From Bradyrhizobium sp. AUGA SZCCT0158 (GTDB lineage: Bacteria; Pseudomonadota; Alphaproteobacteria; Rhizobiales; Xanthobacteraceae), in the NCBI RefSeq assembly GCF_018130065.1, contig NZ_JAFCME010000001.1, positions 186,001 to 250,000 on the forward strand: DNA of 64,000 nucleotides. The letters are read 5' to 3'. Below, piece by piece: positions 1-8,087 of this stretch. The translations under genes were made by a program, and so were the position numbers. The notes under the pieces were generated by a model that was not told where the DNA came from, ran no database searches, and was given only the letters and a program-made list of their open reading frames with translations. Each line of letters starts with the position of its first letter. Position 1 is the first letter of the stretch.

Positions 1-222
1 GGCGAGATCAGCACCGGCACAGAATGCCGATGGCTTTCCCGAGCGGATCACCACGCCCTTGACGTCGCTGTCGCGGAGCCACCGGCTGAAAATGGCGAGC
101 TCGGCGATCGCAGCGTTGGAGAACACATTCATCGGGCGGCCGGGCATGTCGAAAACAAGGTGCAGGACATTGTTTTCGCTGCGTTCGGCCCGGAATTGCT
201 GCAACTTTCCCAGTTCGTCCAT
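1..222 (-). CDS. Crotonase-fold enoyl-CoA hydratase, N-terminal part (runs off left edge)
   Basis: Only the first 74 codons are present; the gene continues leftward beyond the window. The fragment starts at an ATG at 222 (MDELGKLQQF...) and shows the crotonase beta-strand 'VLHLVFDMPGRPMNVFS' followed by 'FCAGADL', the oxyanion-hole loop of the enoyl-CoA hydratase/isomerase family. The N-terminal pattern resembles the hydratase half of FadJ-type trifunctional enzymes, but the rest is needed to tell a single-domain hydratase from a hydratase/3-hydroxyacyl-CoA dehydrogenase fusion. It is divergent from the acyl-CoA dehydrogenase gene at 465 across a 242-bp gap that carries two operator-like dyads, so the two units probably share regulation. 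Confidence 0.85.
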   Translation of the reverse strand, partial: MDELGKLQQFRAERSENNVLHLVFDMPGRPMNVFSNAAIAELAIFSRWLRDSDVKGVVIRSGKPSAFCAGADLA

Positions 223-259
223 GGATTCTTCTCCGTCGCCGTTTTTCGCCCTATAGCAT

Positions 260-279
260 ATCGTATATCTGTGTACTAG
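260..279. promoter_or_regulatory. Operator-like dyad 1 (ATCGTAT-N6-GTACTAG)
   Basis: Two 7-base arms separated by 6 bases, ATCGTAT and GTACTAG, sit 38 bp upstream of the start of the leftward crotonase gene. They match the geometry and TA-N7-GTA core of six other sites in the first 15 kb. I infer a binding site for a dimeric repressor, most likely the MarR protein encoded at 12032-12550. Confidence 0.5.
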
Positions 280-430
280 TTTAAACGGATGGTTTTGCCG
301 CCGCGAAAACTCTACAGCGGTTGCAGCGCTGATCTGGCGGCAACGCACGCGAAAGTCCTGACACTGACGTCGTCGACCCATAATGCAAAAAGCCCGCGGC
401 GCCAGCTTGCCTTTTACCATCCCGGAACAT

Positions 431-450
431 ATAGTACACTACCTAACTAA
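431..450. promoter_or_regulatory. Operator-like dyad 2 (ATAGTAC-N6-TAACTAA)
   Basis: The left arm ATAGTAC is identical to the left arm of the perfect site at 14662-14681; the right arm matches at only four of seven positions. It ends 14 bp before the start codon at 465, a position where a bound repressor would block transcription or initiation of the five-gene rightward unit. Confidence 0.5.
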
Positions 451-464
451 ATTGATGTGGACGG

Positions 465-1643
465 ATGTCGATGATCGAGCGCACCATTTTCCGTGAGGAA
501 CATCATATTTTCCGGGAATCGGTCCGGCGCTTCGTCGATCGCGAGATCGTGCCGTTTCATGCGCAGTGGGAGAAAGACGGCATCGTGCCACGGGAACTGT
601 GGCTCAAGGCCGGCGCCGAGGGGCTGCTCTGCTGCACCGTTCCGGAAGAATATGGCGGCATGGGCCTCGACTATCTGTTCGACGTGGTCGTGTTCGAGGA
701 ATTATGGCGCTCCGGCGCGAGCGGCCCGGGGTTTCTGATCCACACCGATCTCGTGGCCACCTATCTGCTTTCGTTCGGCACCGAAGCGCAAAAGCGGCAG
801 TGGCTGCCGAAGATGGTGTCGGGCGAAGCGATCGGCTCGCTCGGCATGACGGAACCGCATGCCGGCAGCGACCTCAAGGCGATCCGGACCCGCGCCGTGC
901 GCGATGGCGATGATTTCGTCATCAACGGCCAGAAGGTCTTCATCTCGAATGGCCAGCTCTGCGATTTCGTCGTGCTGGCGACCAAGACCGACGGCAGCGC
1001 CGGCGCCAAGGGCGTCACGCTGTTCATCGTCGAGAGCAACCGGCCCGGCTTTGAGCGCGGTAGAAATCTCGAAAAGATCGGAATGAAGGCCCAGGATACC
1101 TCCGAACTGTTCTTCGAGAACATCCGCATTCCCGCCACCAACATGCTCGGACAGGAGGGTAAGGGCTTTGCCCTGATGATGACGAAGCTGTCGCAGGAGC
1201 GGCTCGCCCAGGCGATCCGATCGGCCACCGTCACCGAAACCGTGCTGGACTGGACCGTCGAATACACGTCGGATCGCAGCGTGTTCGGGCAAAAGCTCGC
1301 CAACTTCCAGAATACCCAGTTCAAGCTCGCCGATCTCAAGACCAAGGCGACGGTCGCCCGCGTCTTTACCGATCGATGCATTTCGCTTTTCATGGAAGGA
1401 AAGCTCGATCCGGTCGACGCTGCGATGGCCAAGATGTTCACCTCCGAACTTCACTGCGAAGCGGTCGATGAATGCCTGCAATTGTTCGGCGGATGGGGCT
1501 ATATGACGGAGTACCCGATCGCGCGCGCCTATGTCGACGCGCGAATCGTCAAGATTGCGGGCGGATCGATCGAGATCATGAAAACCATCATTGCCCGCCA
1601 GATGTTCGCCCAATGTGGCTTTGCGCTCACCAAGAGCGGTTGA
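465..1643 (+). CDS. Acyl-CoA dehydrogenase
   Basis: A 392-residue flavoprotein of the acyl-CoA dehydrogenase family, which makes a trans-2-enoyl-CoA and passes electrons to ETF. The FAD/substrate loop 'GSLGMTEPHAGSDL' is near residues 124-137 and the C-terminal helix 'FGGWGYMTEYPIARAY' is near 342. The MCAD-type catalytic Glu position in the C-terminal 'YEGT' motif is Ala here (IAGGSIEIM), while 'SQERL' carries Glu245, the position used as base in long-chain and isovaleryl-CoA dehydrogenases. First gene of a rightward unit that continues with BadH- and BadI-like genes, so a cyclohexanecarboxyl-CoA-type substrate (an AliB-like role) is a reasonable guess but not proven. A second in-frame ATG at 471 is possible. 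Confidence 0.9.
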   Translation: MSMIERTIFREEHHIFRESVRRFVDREIVPFHAQWEKDGIVPRELWLKAGAEGLLCCTVPEEYGGMGLDYLFDVVVFEELWRSGASGPGFLIHTDLVATYLLSFGTEAQKRQWLPKMVSGEAIGSLGMTEPHAGSDLKAIRTRAVRDGDDFVINGQKVFISNGQLCDFVVLATKTDGSAGAKGVTLFIVESNRPGFERGRNLEKIGMKAQDTSELFFENIRIPATNMLGQEGKGFALMMTKLSQERLAQAIRSATVTETVLDWTVEYTSDRSVFGQKLANFQNTQFKLADLKTKATVARVFTDRCISLFMEGKLDPVDAAMAKMFTSELHCEAVDECLQLFGGWGYMTEYPIARAYVDARIVKIAGGSIEIMKTIIARQMFAQCGFALTKSG

Positions 1644-1733
1644 TCGCCATTCAGGGCACACGGCCGGCGGACGCCAAGGGGTCCGCCGAGACAGAACAGA
1701 CGACCAAAGCGTCGCAAACCAAGGGAGTGAGAT

Positions 1734-2492
1734 TTGAGAGGCTTATCAGGCAAGGTAGCGATCGTTACCGGCGGCGGCCAGGGCATCGGCCGCGCCATCA
1801 CCCTTCGGCTCGCCGAGGAAGGCTGCAAGGTCGCGATTTTCGACATCAATCCCGACGCCGGACATGAGACCGCGAAACTGGCGCCGAAGTCGGCGATCAC
1901 GACCTACACCGTCGATGTCGGCGACCGCGCCTCGGTCGATCGCGCGGTCGCGCAGGTCGAAGCCGAACTCGGCCCGATCTGGGTTCTCGTCAACAATGCC
2001 GGCTGGGACCGGCCGATGCCGTTCCTGAAGACCGACAAGGAACTCTGGGACAAGATCATCCGGATCAATCTCTATGGTCCGCTCAACACCCACCACGCCA
2101 TTGCGCCGCTGATGGTCGAACATGGCGGCGGCCGCATCATCAATATCGCCTCCGATGCCGCCCGCGTCGGCACCAGCGACGAGGCGGTTTACTCGGCCTG
2201 CAAGGGCGGCCTGATCTCCTTCACCAAATCGATCGCCCGCGAACTCGCCCGCAAGAACGTGCTGCTGAACGCGGTGTGTCCGGGTCCCACCAACACGCCA
2301 ATGATGGCGGCGGTGCTGGGCGAAGGCGAACAGGCGGTAAAGTGGAAGGACGCAATGGTTCGCGGCATTCCCTTAAAGCGCATGGGCGAGCCCGACGACT
2401 ATGCCGGCATCATCGCCTTGCTGGCGTCGGACGACGGCAAATTCATCACCGGACAGGCCATCTCGGTCTCCGGCGGCATGAACATGATCTAG
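1734..2492 (+). CDS. badH: Short-chain dehydrogenase, BadH-like (2-hydroxycyclohexanecarboxyl-CoA dehydrogenase)
   Basis: A 252-residue classical SDR. The cofactor motif is 'TGGGQGIGR' (residues 12-20), followed by 'NNAG', an active-site Ser in 'NIASDAARVG' and the catalytic 'YSACK'. Sequence and position directly before a BadI-like gene match BadH, which oxidises 2-hydroxycyclohexane-1-carboxyl-CoA to the 2-keto thioester in the Rhodopseudomonas benzoate and cyclohexanecarboxylate pathway. The start is a TTG at 1734, chosen because GGGAG precedes it with about 6 bp spacing. The badH symbol is by similarity and context; related SDRs act on linear 3-hydroxyacyl-CoAs, so the true substrate remains open. 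Confidence 0.85.
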   Translation: MRGLSGKVAIVTGGGQGIGRAITLRLAEEGCKVAIFDINPDAGHETAKLAPKSAITTYTVDVGDRASVDRAVAQVEAELGPIWVLVNNAGWDRPMPFLKTDKELWDKIIRINLYGPLNTHHAIAPLMVEHGGGRIINIASDAARVGTSDEAVYSACKGGLISFTKSIARELARKNVLLNAVCPGPTNTPMMAAVLGEGEQAVKWKDAMVRGIPLKRMGEPDDYAGIIALLASDDGKFITGQAISVSGGMNMI

Positions 2493-2511
2493 CAGATGTG
2501 AGGACAATACG

Positions 2512-3303
2512 ATGTTCGACCCCAGCAAATTCACCGACGTAATCTATGAAGTCCGCGATCGTGCCGCCTGGATCATCATCAACCGGCCCAAGGTCTACAA
2601 CGCCTTTCGCGGCCAGACGCTCGAAGAACTGATTCAGGCGTTCCAGATCGCCGCCAACGACCGCAATGTCTCCAGCATCGTGCTGACCGGCGCCGGCGAC
2701 AAGGCGTTCTGCACCGGCGGCGACCAGTCCGCCCATGAGGGCCAATATGACGGCCGCGGCGTCGTTGGCCTGCCGATCGACGAGCTGCAGGGCCTGATCC
2801 GCGACGTGCCCAAGCCCGTCATCGCGCGCGTCAATGGCTTTGCGATCGGCGGCGGCAACGTGCTGGCGACGCTGTGCGACCTGACGATTGCCGCCGACAC
2901 CGCGCAATTCGGTCAGGTCGGACCGAAGGTCGGCTCCGTCGATGCCGGCTGGGGCACCGCCCTGCTGGCCCGCCACGTCGGCGACAAGAAGGCCCGCGAA
3001 ATCTGGTTCATCAACGACCGCTACACCGCCGAACAGGCGCGTGAAATGGGCCTCGTCAACAAGGTGGTTCCGGCCGCCGAACTCGATGCCGCGGTCAAGG
3101 ACTGGACCGACAAGCTCGCGCAGCGGTCACCGACCGCGATCGCGCTCGCCAAGCGTTCCTTCAATGCCGACAGCGACAACATTCGCGGTATCAGCAACCT
3201 CGCCCTTCACGCCGTGAAGCTGTTCTACGATACGGCGGAATCGAAGGAAGGCGTCGCTGCCTTCAACGAGAAGCGGACGCCGGACTTCCACAAGTTCACT
3301 TAG
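2512..3303 (+). CDS. badI: 2-Ketocyclohexanecarboxyl-CoA hydrolase, BadI-like
   Basis: A 263-residue crotonase-superfamily protein of the MenB/BadI branch. Features include 'FCTGGDQS', the acyl-CoA loop 'GFAIGGGNVLATLCDLT' and 'GQVGPKVGSVDAGWGT', where the Asp-Ala/Pro-Gly element is typical of MenB and BadI. BadI hydrolytically opens the ring of 2-ketocyclohexanecarboxyl-CoA to give pimeloyl-CoA. The ATG at 2512 follows GAGGA by about 8 bp and lies 19 bp after the BadH-like gene, so the pair is surely co-transcribed. The alternative, a naphthoate-synthase-like ring closure, does not fit because there is no menaquinone gene nearby. Confidence 0.87.
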   Translation: MFDPSKFTDVIYEVRDRAAWIIINRPKVYNAFRGQTLEELIQAFQIAANDRNVSSIVLTGAGDKAFCTGGDQSAHEGQYDGRGVVGLPIDELQGLIRDVPKPVIARVNGFAIGGGNVLATLCDLTIAADTAQFGQVGPKVGSVDAGWGTALLARHVGDKKAREIWFINDRYTAEQAREMGLVNKVVPAAELDAAVKDWTDKLAQRSPTAIALAKRSFNADSDNIRGISNLALHAVKLFYDTAESKEGVAAFNEKRTPDFHKFT

Positions 3304-3393
3304 CCATTTTGGCAATGAACACGTCGCTTCCCCCGCGTTCGCCGATGCCCTCGCCCCGCATCGGCTGAACGCGCATCGCAAGAGGAAAACACC

Positions 3394-4323
3394 GTGCCGG
3401 CACGTAAGGTCATCATTTCCTGCGCAATCACGGGATCGATCCATACGCCCTCGATGTCGCCTCACCTCCCGGTGACGTCGGCGGAGATCGCGGAATCCGC
3501 TCTGGGGGCGGCCGAGGCAGGCGCCGCGATCGTGCACCTTCACGCCCGCAATCCGATAGATGGCCGGCCGGACCAGTCGCCGGAAGCGTTCGAGCCGTTT
3601 CTTCGCGTGATCAAGCAGCGATCCGACGTCGTCGTGAATCTGACGACCGGCGGCTCGCCCTATATGACCGTCGAAGAGCGGATCAAGCCCGCGGCGGTCT
3701 GGAAGCCGGAGGTCGCCAGCCTCAACATGGGCTCGATGAACTTCGGCCTGTTCCCGATGCTCAAGCGGTACAAGCAGTTCAAGCACGACTGGGAGCCCGC
3801 GATGCTGGAAGGCTCCCACGACCTCGTCTTCCGCAATTCCTTCAAGGATATCCGTTACGCGCTCGAAACGCTCAACTCGACCGGTGCGCGCTATGAGTTC
3901 GAGTGCTACGACACCAGTCACCTCTACAATCTGCATTACTTCTGGACCGAGGGCCTGGTGAAAGCGCCGCTGTTCATCCAGACCGTGTTCGGCCTGCTCG
4001 GCGGCATCGGCGCGCATCAGGAAGACGTCATGCATATGAAACGCACCGCCGATCGCCTGTTCGGCGACAATTATCGCTGGTCGGTGCTGGGCGCCGGGCG
4101 CGCGCAAATGCCGGTCGCGGCGATTGCAGCGGCCATCGGCGGCAATGTGCGGGTCGGCCTGGAAGACAGCCTCTGGATCGGCGCCGGCCAACTCGCAGCG
4201 TCAAACGCTGATCAGGTGACGCAGGTTCGAAAGATCATCGAAGGGCTGGGACTGGACGTCGCGACGGCCGACGAGGCGCGCGAGATCCTTGAGCTCAAGG
4301 GCGGCGACAAGGTCGCGTTCTGA
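3394..4323 (+). CDS. Beta-keto acid cleavage enzyme (BKACE/Kce family, DUF849)
   Basis: A 309-residue TIM-barrel enzyme of the family that splits a beta-keto acid with acetyl-CoA to yield acetoacetate and a shorter CoA thioester; the founding member is 3-keto-5-aminohexanoate cleavage enzyme. The zinc-binding 'IVHLHARNP' lies near residues 45-53, and 'NLTTGGS' and 'ECYDTSHLYN' are the other family blocks. The start is a GTG at 3394 after AGAGGAAAA. It is placed between BadI-like and acyl-CoA dehydrogenase genes in one rightward unit, so it probably processes a keto acid formed from the same carbon source. Substrate class cannot be read from the sequence by eye. Confidence 0.88.
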   Translation: MPARKVIISCAITGSIHTPSMSPHLPVTSAEIAESALGAAEAGAAIVHLHARNPIDGRPDQSPEAFEPFLRVIKQRSDVVVNLTTGGSPYMTVEERIKPAAVWKPEVASLNMGSMNFGLFPMLKRYKQFKHDWEPAMLEGSHDLVFRNSFKDIRYALETLNSTGARYEFECYDTSHLYNLHYFWTEGLVKAPLFIQTVFGLLGGIGAHQEDVMHMKRTADRLFGDNYRWSVLGAGRAQMPVAAIAAAIGGNVRVGLEDSLWIGAGQLAASNADQVTQVRKIIEGLGLDVATADEAREILELKGGDKVAF

Positions 4324-4369
4324 CCGCTGCGGCGGCCGGATCGCCAAACGCAATCATCGGGAGGCCTCA

Positions 4370-5515
4370 ATGCTGCCCCATCGCAGGGTTTACGACGAAG
4401 AACATCAACAGTTCAGGGAAACGGTACGGCGCTTCGCAGCATCAAAGATCGCGCCGGATTTCGCACGATGGGAAGAAGCCGGCATCATCGACAGGTCGCT
4501 CTGGGGCGCCGGCGGCGCGGCCGGCCTGCTCTGCCCGCAGGTCCCCGAAGAGTTCGGCGGCGCCGGCGGCGACTTCCGGCACAATGCGGTCGTGATCGAG
4601 GAATTGAGCTATTCCGGCTTCGCTGGTCCCGCCACCGACTTCTCCGTGCACAACGATGTCTGCTGCGGCTATTTGCTCAGCTACGGCACCCCTGAACAGA
4701 AGAAGAAATGGCTGCCCCGCATGGTCTCAGGGGAGACTGTCTGCGCCATCGCGATGACCGAGCCCGGTACCGGCAGCGACCTGCAGGGCATCCGCACCCG
4801 CGCGGTACGCGATGGCGACGAGTTTGTGATCTCGGGCCAGAAGACCTTCATCTCGAACGGGCAGATGTGCGATCTCGTCATCGTCGTTGTCAGGACCAAC
4901 CCGGAAGGTGGTTCACGGGGAATGAGTCTGGTTCTGGTCGAGACCGACCGGCCCGGATTCCGCCACGGCCGCAACCTCGAAAAGCTCGGGCACCTCTCCT
5001 CCGATACGTCAGAACTGTTCTTCGACAGCGTGCGCGTCCCGGTGACCAATTTGCTGGGAGCGGAAGGCGGCGCGATGGGCGCGCTGATGAGCGAGCTGCC
5101 GCAGGAGCGTTTGACCATCGCGCTGCATTCGATCGCCGCCGCCCAGAAGGCTTTTGATCTTGCCAAGGACTACGTGCAGCAGCGCAATGCCTTTGGATCG
5201 CCGATCGGCAGCTTCCAGAACACGAGGTTCAAGCTGGCCGATTTGAAGTCCGATCTTGCGGTGGGCTGGGCCTATGCCGACCAGTGCCTCCATGACCACA
5301 TCAATCACGAACTGACGACCTACGCGGCATCGACGGCAAAACTCTGGATCACTGAAATGCATGGCCGGCTCGTCGACCAATGCCTCCAATTCTTTGGTGG
5401 TTACGGCTTTATGCGCGAGTATGAGATTTGCCGCCTCTATGCGGATGCACGGGTGCTGCGGATTTACGGTGGCACGTCGGAAATCATGCGCGAGCTGATT
5501 TCGCGTAATCTCTGA
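4370..5515 (+). CDS. Acyl-CoA dehydrogenase
   Basis: A 381-residue paralogue of the dehydrogenase at 465 and last gene of the rightward unit. It has the FAD loop 'AIAMTEPGTGSDL', 'LPQERL' carrying the LCAD/IVD-type catalytic Glu, and C-terminal 'RIYGGTSEIMREL' with Gly at the MCAD Glu position. The ATG at 4370 is chosen because GGGAGG precedes it by 7 bp; an upstream in-frame extension to 4289 overlaps the previous gene and lacks family similarity. The stop codon ends only 5 bp before the stop of the convergent leftward operon, with no obvious terminator hairpin between them. Confidence 0.9.
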   Translation: MLPHRRVYDEEHQQFRETVRRFAASKIAPDFARWEEAGIIDRSLWGAGGAAGLLCPQVPEEFGGAGGDFRHNAVVIEELSYSGFAGPATDFSVHNDVCCGYLLSYGTPEQKKKWLPRMVSGETVCAIAMTEPGTGSDLQGIRTRAVRDGDEFVISGQKTFISNGQMCDLVIVVVRTNPEGGSRGMSLVLVETDRPGFRHGRNLEKLGHLSSDTSELFFDSVRVPVTNLLGAEGGAMGALMSELPQERLTIALHSIAAAQKAFDLAKDYVQQRNAFGSPIGSFQNTRFKLADLKSDLAVGWAYADQCLHDHINHELTTYAASTAKLWITEMHGRLVDQCLQFFGGYGFMREYEICRLYADARVLRIYGGTSEIMRELISRNL

Positions 5516-5520
5516 TCCTC

Positions 5521-6702
5521 CTAATAACTCTTCGGCAGCTCCAGCACTTTTTCGGCAATAAAGCTGAGGATCAACTGCTCGGTGATCGGCGCCAGCCGCG
5601 TGATCGAGACTTCGCGGAACAGCCGCTCGACGTGATACTCCTTGGCGTATCCAAAGCCGCCATGGGTCATGATCGCCTGCCACGCCGCGTCGTGGCCGGC
5701 GCGGGCGCCGAGGAACTTGGCGGCGTTGGCTTCGGCGCCACAGGGTTTGTCGTGATCGTAGAGCCAGGCGGCGCGCATCGCCATCTGCCAGGCTGACTCC
5801 AGATACATCCAGTTCTCCGCGAGCGGATGCTGGATGCCCTGATTCTGGCCGATCGGCCGGTCGAACACCACACGCTCGCGCGCGTATTTTGCTGCCCGGC
5901 GCAGCGCGTCCTGGCCGATCCCGATCGCTTCGACCGCAATCAGGATGCGCTCGGGGTTGAGGCTGTGCAGGATGTATGAAAAGCCCTTGCCCTCCTCACC
6001 GATCCGGTCGGCCTCCGGAATAAACAGGCCGTCGATGAAGATGGCGTTGGAATCGACCGACTTGCGGCCCATCTTGGGAATGCGATGAACGTCGATCTTG
6101 GACCGGTCGAGATCGGTGTAGAAGATCGTGATGCCGTCGGTCGGCCGCTTGCAATCCTCGTACTTGGTGGTCCGGGTCAGCAGCATGATCTTGTTGGCGA
6201 CCTGCGCGGTCGAGGTCCAGACCTTCTGGCCATGCACGAGATAGCCGCCGGGGACCTTCTGCGCGAAAGTCTTGATCCGGGTCGTGTTCAGCCCGGCATC
6301 CGGCTCGGTAAAGCCGAAGCAGCATTGATCCTCACCGGCGACCAGCCGCGGAACCCAGCGCGCCTTCTGCTCCGGCGTACCCTTCACGACGATCGGATGC
6401 GGTCCGAACAGATTGATATGCACCGCCGAGGTCGCGGACATGCCGCCGCCATGGCTGGCGACTTCATGCATCATGATCGCGGCCTCGGTCACCCCGAGGC
6501 CGGAACCGCCATATTCCTCCGGCATGGTGATGCCGAGCCAGCCGGCGTCGGCCATCGCGCGATGAAATTCGAACGGGAACTTGCCGTCGTCATCGCGCGC
6601 CAGCCAGTAGTCGTCGCCGAAGCGGGTGACGACTGAGCGCACGCCTTCGCGAATGGCCGCCTGATCGTCTCCCGGCTCGAACTCGTTGGCCAATGCACTC
6701 AT
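5521..6702 (-). CDS. Acyl-CoA dehydrogenase
   Basis: A 393-residue acyl-CoA dehydrogenase, third and last gene of a leftward operon with MaoC and CitE homologues. 'GFTEPDAGLNTTRIKTFAQ' is the FAD loop, 'LNPERI' holds the Glu at the LCAD/IVD base position, and 'FGYAKEYHVERLFRE' is the C-terminal block. The ATG at 6702 overlaps the TGA of the CitE-like gene (ATGA), which indicates translational coupling. Its product would be an enoyl-CoA that the MaoC protein can hydrate and the lyase can cleave. The protein differs clearly from the other two dehydrogenases, so it probably handles a different intermediate. Confidence 0.9.
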   Translation of the reverse strand: MSALANEFEPGDDQAAIREGVRSVVTRFGDDYWLARDDDGKFPFEFHRAMADAGWLGITMPEEYGGSGLGVTEAAIMMHEVASHGGGMSATSAVHINLFGPHPIVVKGTPEQKARWVPRLVAGEDQCCFGFTEPDAGLNTTRIKTFAQKVPGGYLVHGQKVWTSTAQVANKIMLLTRTTKYEDCKRPTDGITIFYTDLDRSKIDVHRIPKMGRKSVDSNAIFIDGLFIPEADRIGEEGKGFSYILHSLNPERILIAVEAIGIGQDALRRAAKYARERVVFDRPIGQNQGIQHPLAENWMYLESAWQMAMRAAWLYDHDKPCGAEANAAKFLGARAGHDAAWQAIMTHGGFGYAKEYHVERLFREVSITRLAPITEQLILSFIAEKVLELPKSY

Positions 6703-7574
6703 GTGACGTCCTCCCCGGCCGAGGCGAGCGCGCGCTTGGCCGCGATCAGATGCGGCATGTCGTACATCTTGCCGTCGATGCCGAGCGTTCCCGCATCGGG
6801 CTGCGCCGCGAACGCCGCCACCACGCGGCGCGCATGCGCCAGGTCGGCCTCCGACGGCGTGAAGCATTCGTTGATCGTCGCGACCTGAGCGGGGTGAATG
6901 GCGATCTTGCCGACAAAGCCGTCGCGGCGCGCGATCCGGCAGCTTTCCGCCAGTCCCTTCTCATCCCTAAAATCCCCATACAGCGTGTCCAGTGCCATGG
7001 CACCCGCAGCCCCCGCGGCGAACAGACACTGCGCCCGCGCGACCTGATACGGGAACGTCCAGCTTCCGTCGGCTTCCTTGTTCGAGAGTGCGCCGAGCGC
7101 CGCGCCCAGATCCTCGGCGCCCCACGTCATGGCGACCAGGCGCCGGTTTGGCGTTGCATAACCCGCAAAGCCGATCATGGCGGCCGGCGTCTCGGTTGCG
7201 ACCACCAGCAGCTTCACGTGATCCGGCGTGACGCCGGTGGCGACCTCCAGCACGTCGATGTAATTCGAAATCAGTTCGATGTCCTGCATGCCGTTGACCT
7301 TGGGGATCAGGATGCCGTCGAGGCCGGGTCGGACAATCGCCGCGAGGTCGTCAAGCGTCAGGCCGCTGCCGAGCGGGTTGATGCGCACCAGGAACACCCA
7401 GTCGCGCGCCGGACCGCCCAGCAGATTTTTCACCATCTCACGCGCCAACGCCTTGCGCGGCGGCGCCACGGCATCTTCAAGATCAAGGATCAGCGCGTCG
7501 GCGCCGATGCCGGATGCCTTGGCGAATTTGTGTTCGCTGTCGCCAGGCACAAACAGAAGGGAGCGCAATCTCAT
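6699..7574 (-). CDS. CitE/HpcH-HpaI family CoA-ester lyase
   Basis: A 291-residue TIM-barrel lyase. 'SLLFVPGDSEHKFAKA' at the N-terminus, 'ALILDLEDAVAP' (metal-ligand region) and 'MTWGAEDLGAALGA' are the signatures of the CitE/malyl-CoA lyase group, which cleaves or condenses 3-hydroxyacyl-CoA thioesters with release of acetyl- or propionyl-CoA and a 2-oxo acid. The ATG at 7574 overlaps the stop of the MaoC gene (ATGA). MaoC plus CitE resembles the mesaconyl-CoA hydratase and beta-methylmalyl-CoA lyase pair, but the exact substrate is not deducible here. Confidence 0.88.
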   Translation of the reverse strand: MRLRSLLFVPGDSEHKFAKASGIGADALILDLEDAVAPPRKALAREMVKNLLGGPARDWVFLVRINPLGSGLTLDDLAAIVRPGLDGILIPKVNGMQDIELISNYIDVLEVATGVTPDHVKLLVVATETPAAMIGFAGYATPNRRLVAMTWGAEDLGAALGALSNKEADGSWTFPYQVARAQCLFAAGAAGAMALDTLYGDFRDEKGLAESCRIARRDGFVGKIAIHPAQVATINECFTPSEADLAHARRVVAAFAAQPDAGTLGIDGKMYDMPHLIAAKRALASAGEDVT

Positions 7575-8023
7575 GCGGGGCGCCTCATCATCAGACCTAT
7601 GCGGCGGCAATAGGCGACTTCCTCATTGTGCTGATTGAAGCCGCGATGCTCGAACGTCACGATACCCTGGGTCGGGCGGGACTTGCTCTCGCGCACCGCC
7701 AGGATCTTCGTTTCCGCCCTGATCGTATCACCGGCAAAGACCGGGCGCGGAAATTTCGTGTCTTCCATCCCGAGATTTCCGACCGTCGTGCCCAGCGTGG
7801 TGTCCTGCACCGACAGACCGATGACCAGGCCGAGGGTGAAGATCGAATTCATCAGCGGTTTGCCGAATTCGGTCGATTTGGCGTATTCGTGATCGATGTG
7901 CACCGCTGCCGGATTATAGGTCAGCGACGAGAACAGGATGTTGTCCATGTCGGTGACCGTCCGCCGGATTTCATGAATGAAAGTTTGTCCGACCGAAAAC
8001 TGCTCGAAATAGAGTCCCGCCAT
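7571..8023 (-). CDS. MaoC-like (hot-dog) enoyl-CoA hydratase
   Basis: A 150-residue single hot-dog-fold hydratase. 'NPAAVHIDHEYA' matches the catalytic hydratase-2 motif (Asp and His) and 'GDTIRAETKILAVRES' is the following family block. It hydrates a 2-enoyl-CoA, and its length is normal for the single-domain MaoC group. First gene of a tightly coupled leftward operon (MaoC, CitE-like lyase, acyl-CoA dehydrogenase). A perfect 7-6-7 inverted repeat lies 24-43 bp upstream of its ATG in the 64-bp gap before the next gene, which suggests that the operon has its own regulated promoter. Confidence 0.88.
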   Translation of the reverse strand: MAGLYFEQFSVGQTFIHEIRRTVTDMDNILFSSLTYNPAAVHIDHEYAKSTEFGKPLMNSIFTLGLVIGLSVQDTTLGTTVGNLGMEDTKFPRPVFAGDTIRAETKILAVRESKSRPTQGIVTFEHRGFNQHNEEVAYCRRIGLMMRRPA

Positions 8024-8046
8024 CTGGTTTCCTCGCCTTTCTTGTA

Positions 8047-8066
8047 TTCGTACATACGCGTACGAA
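8047..8066. promoter_or_regulatory. Operator-like dyad 3, perfect (TTCGTAC-N6-GTACGAA)
   Basis: A perfect 7-base inverted repeat with a 6-base spacer, upstream of the MaoC-CitE-dehydrogenase operon. It is one of the two perfect members of the seven-site family in the first 15 kb. Confidence 0.6.
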
Positions 8067-8087
8067 ATCTTCGCTGCCCGACGGGAG

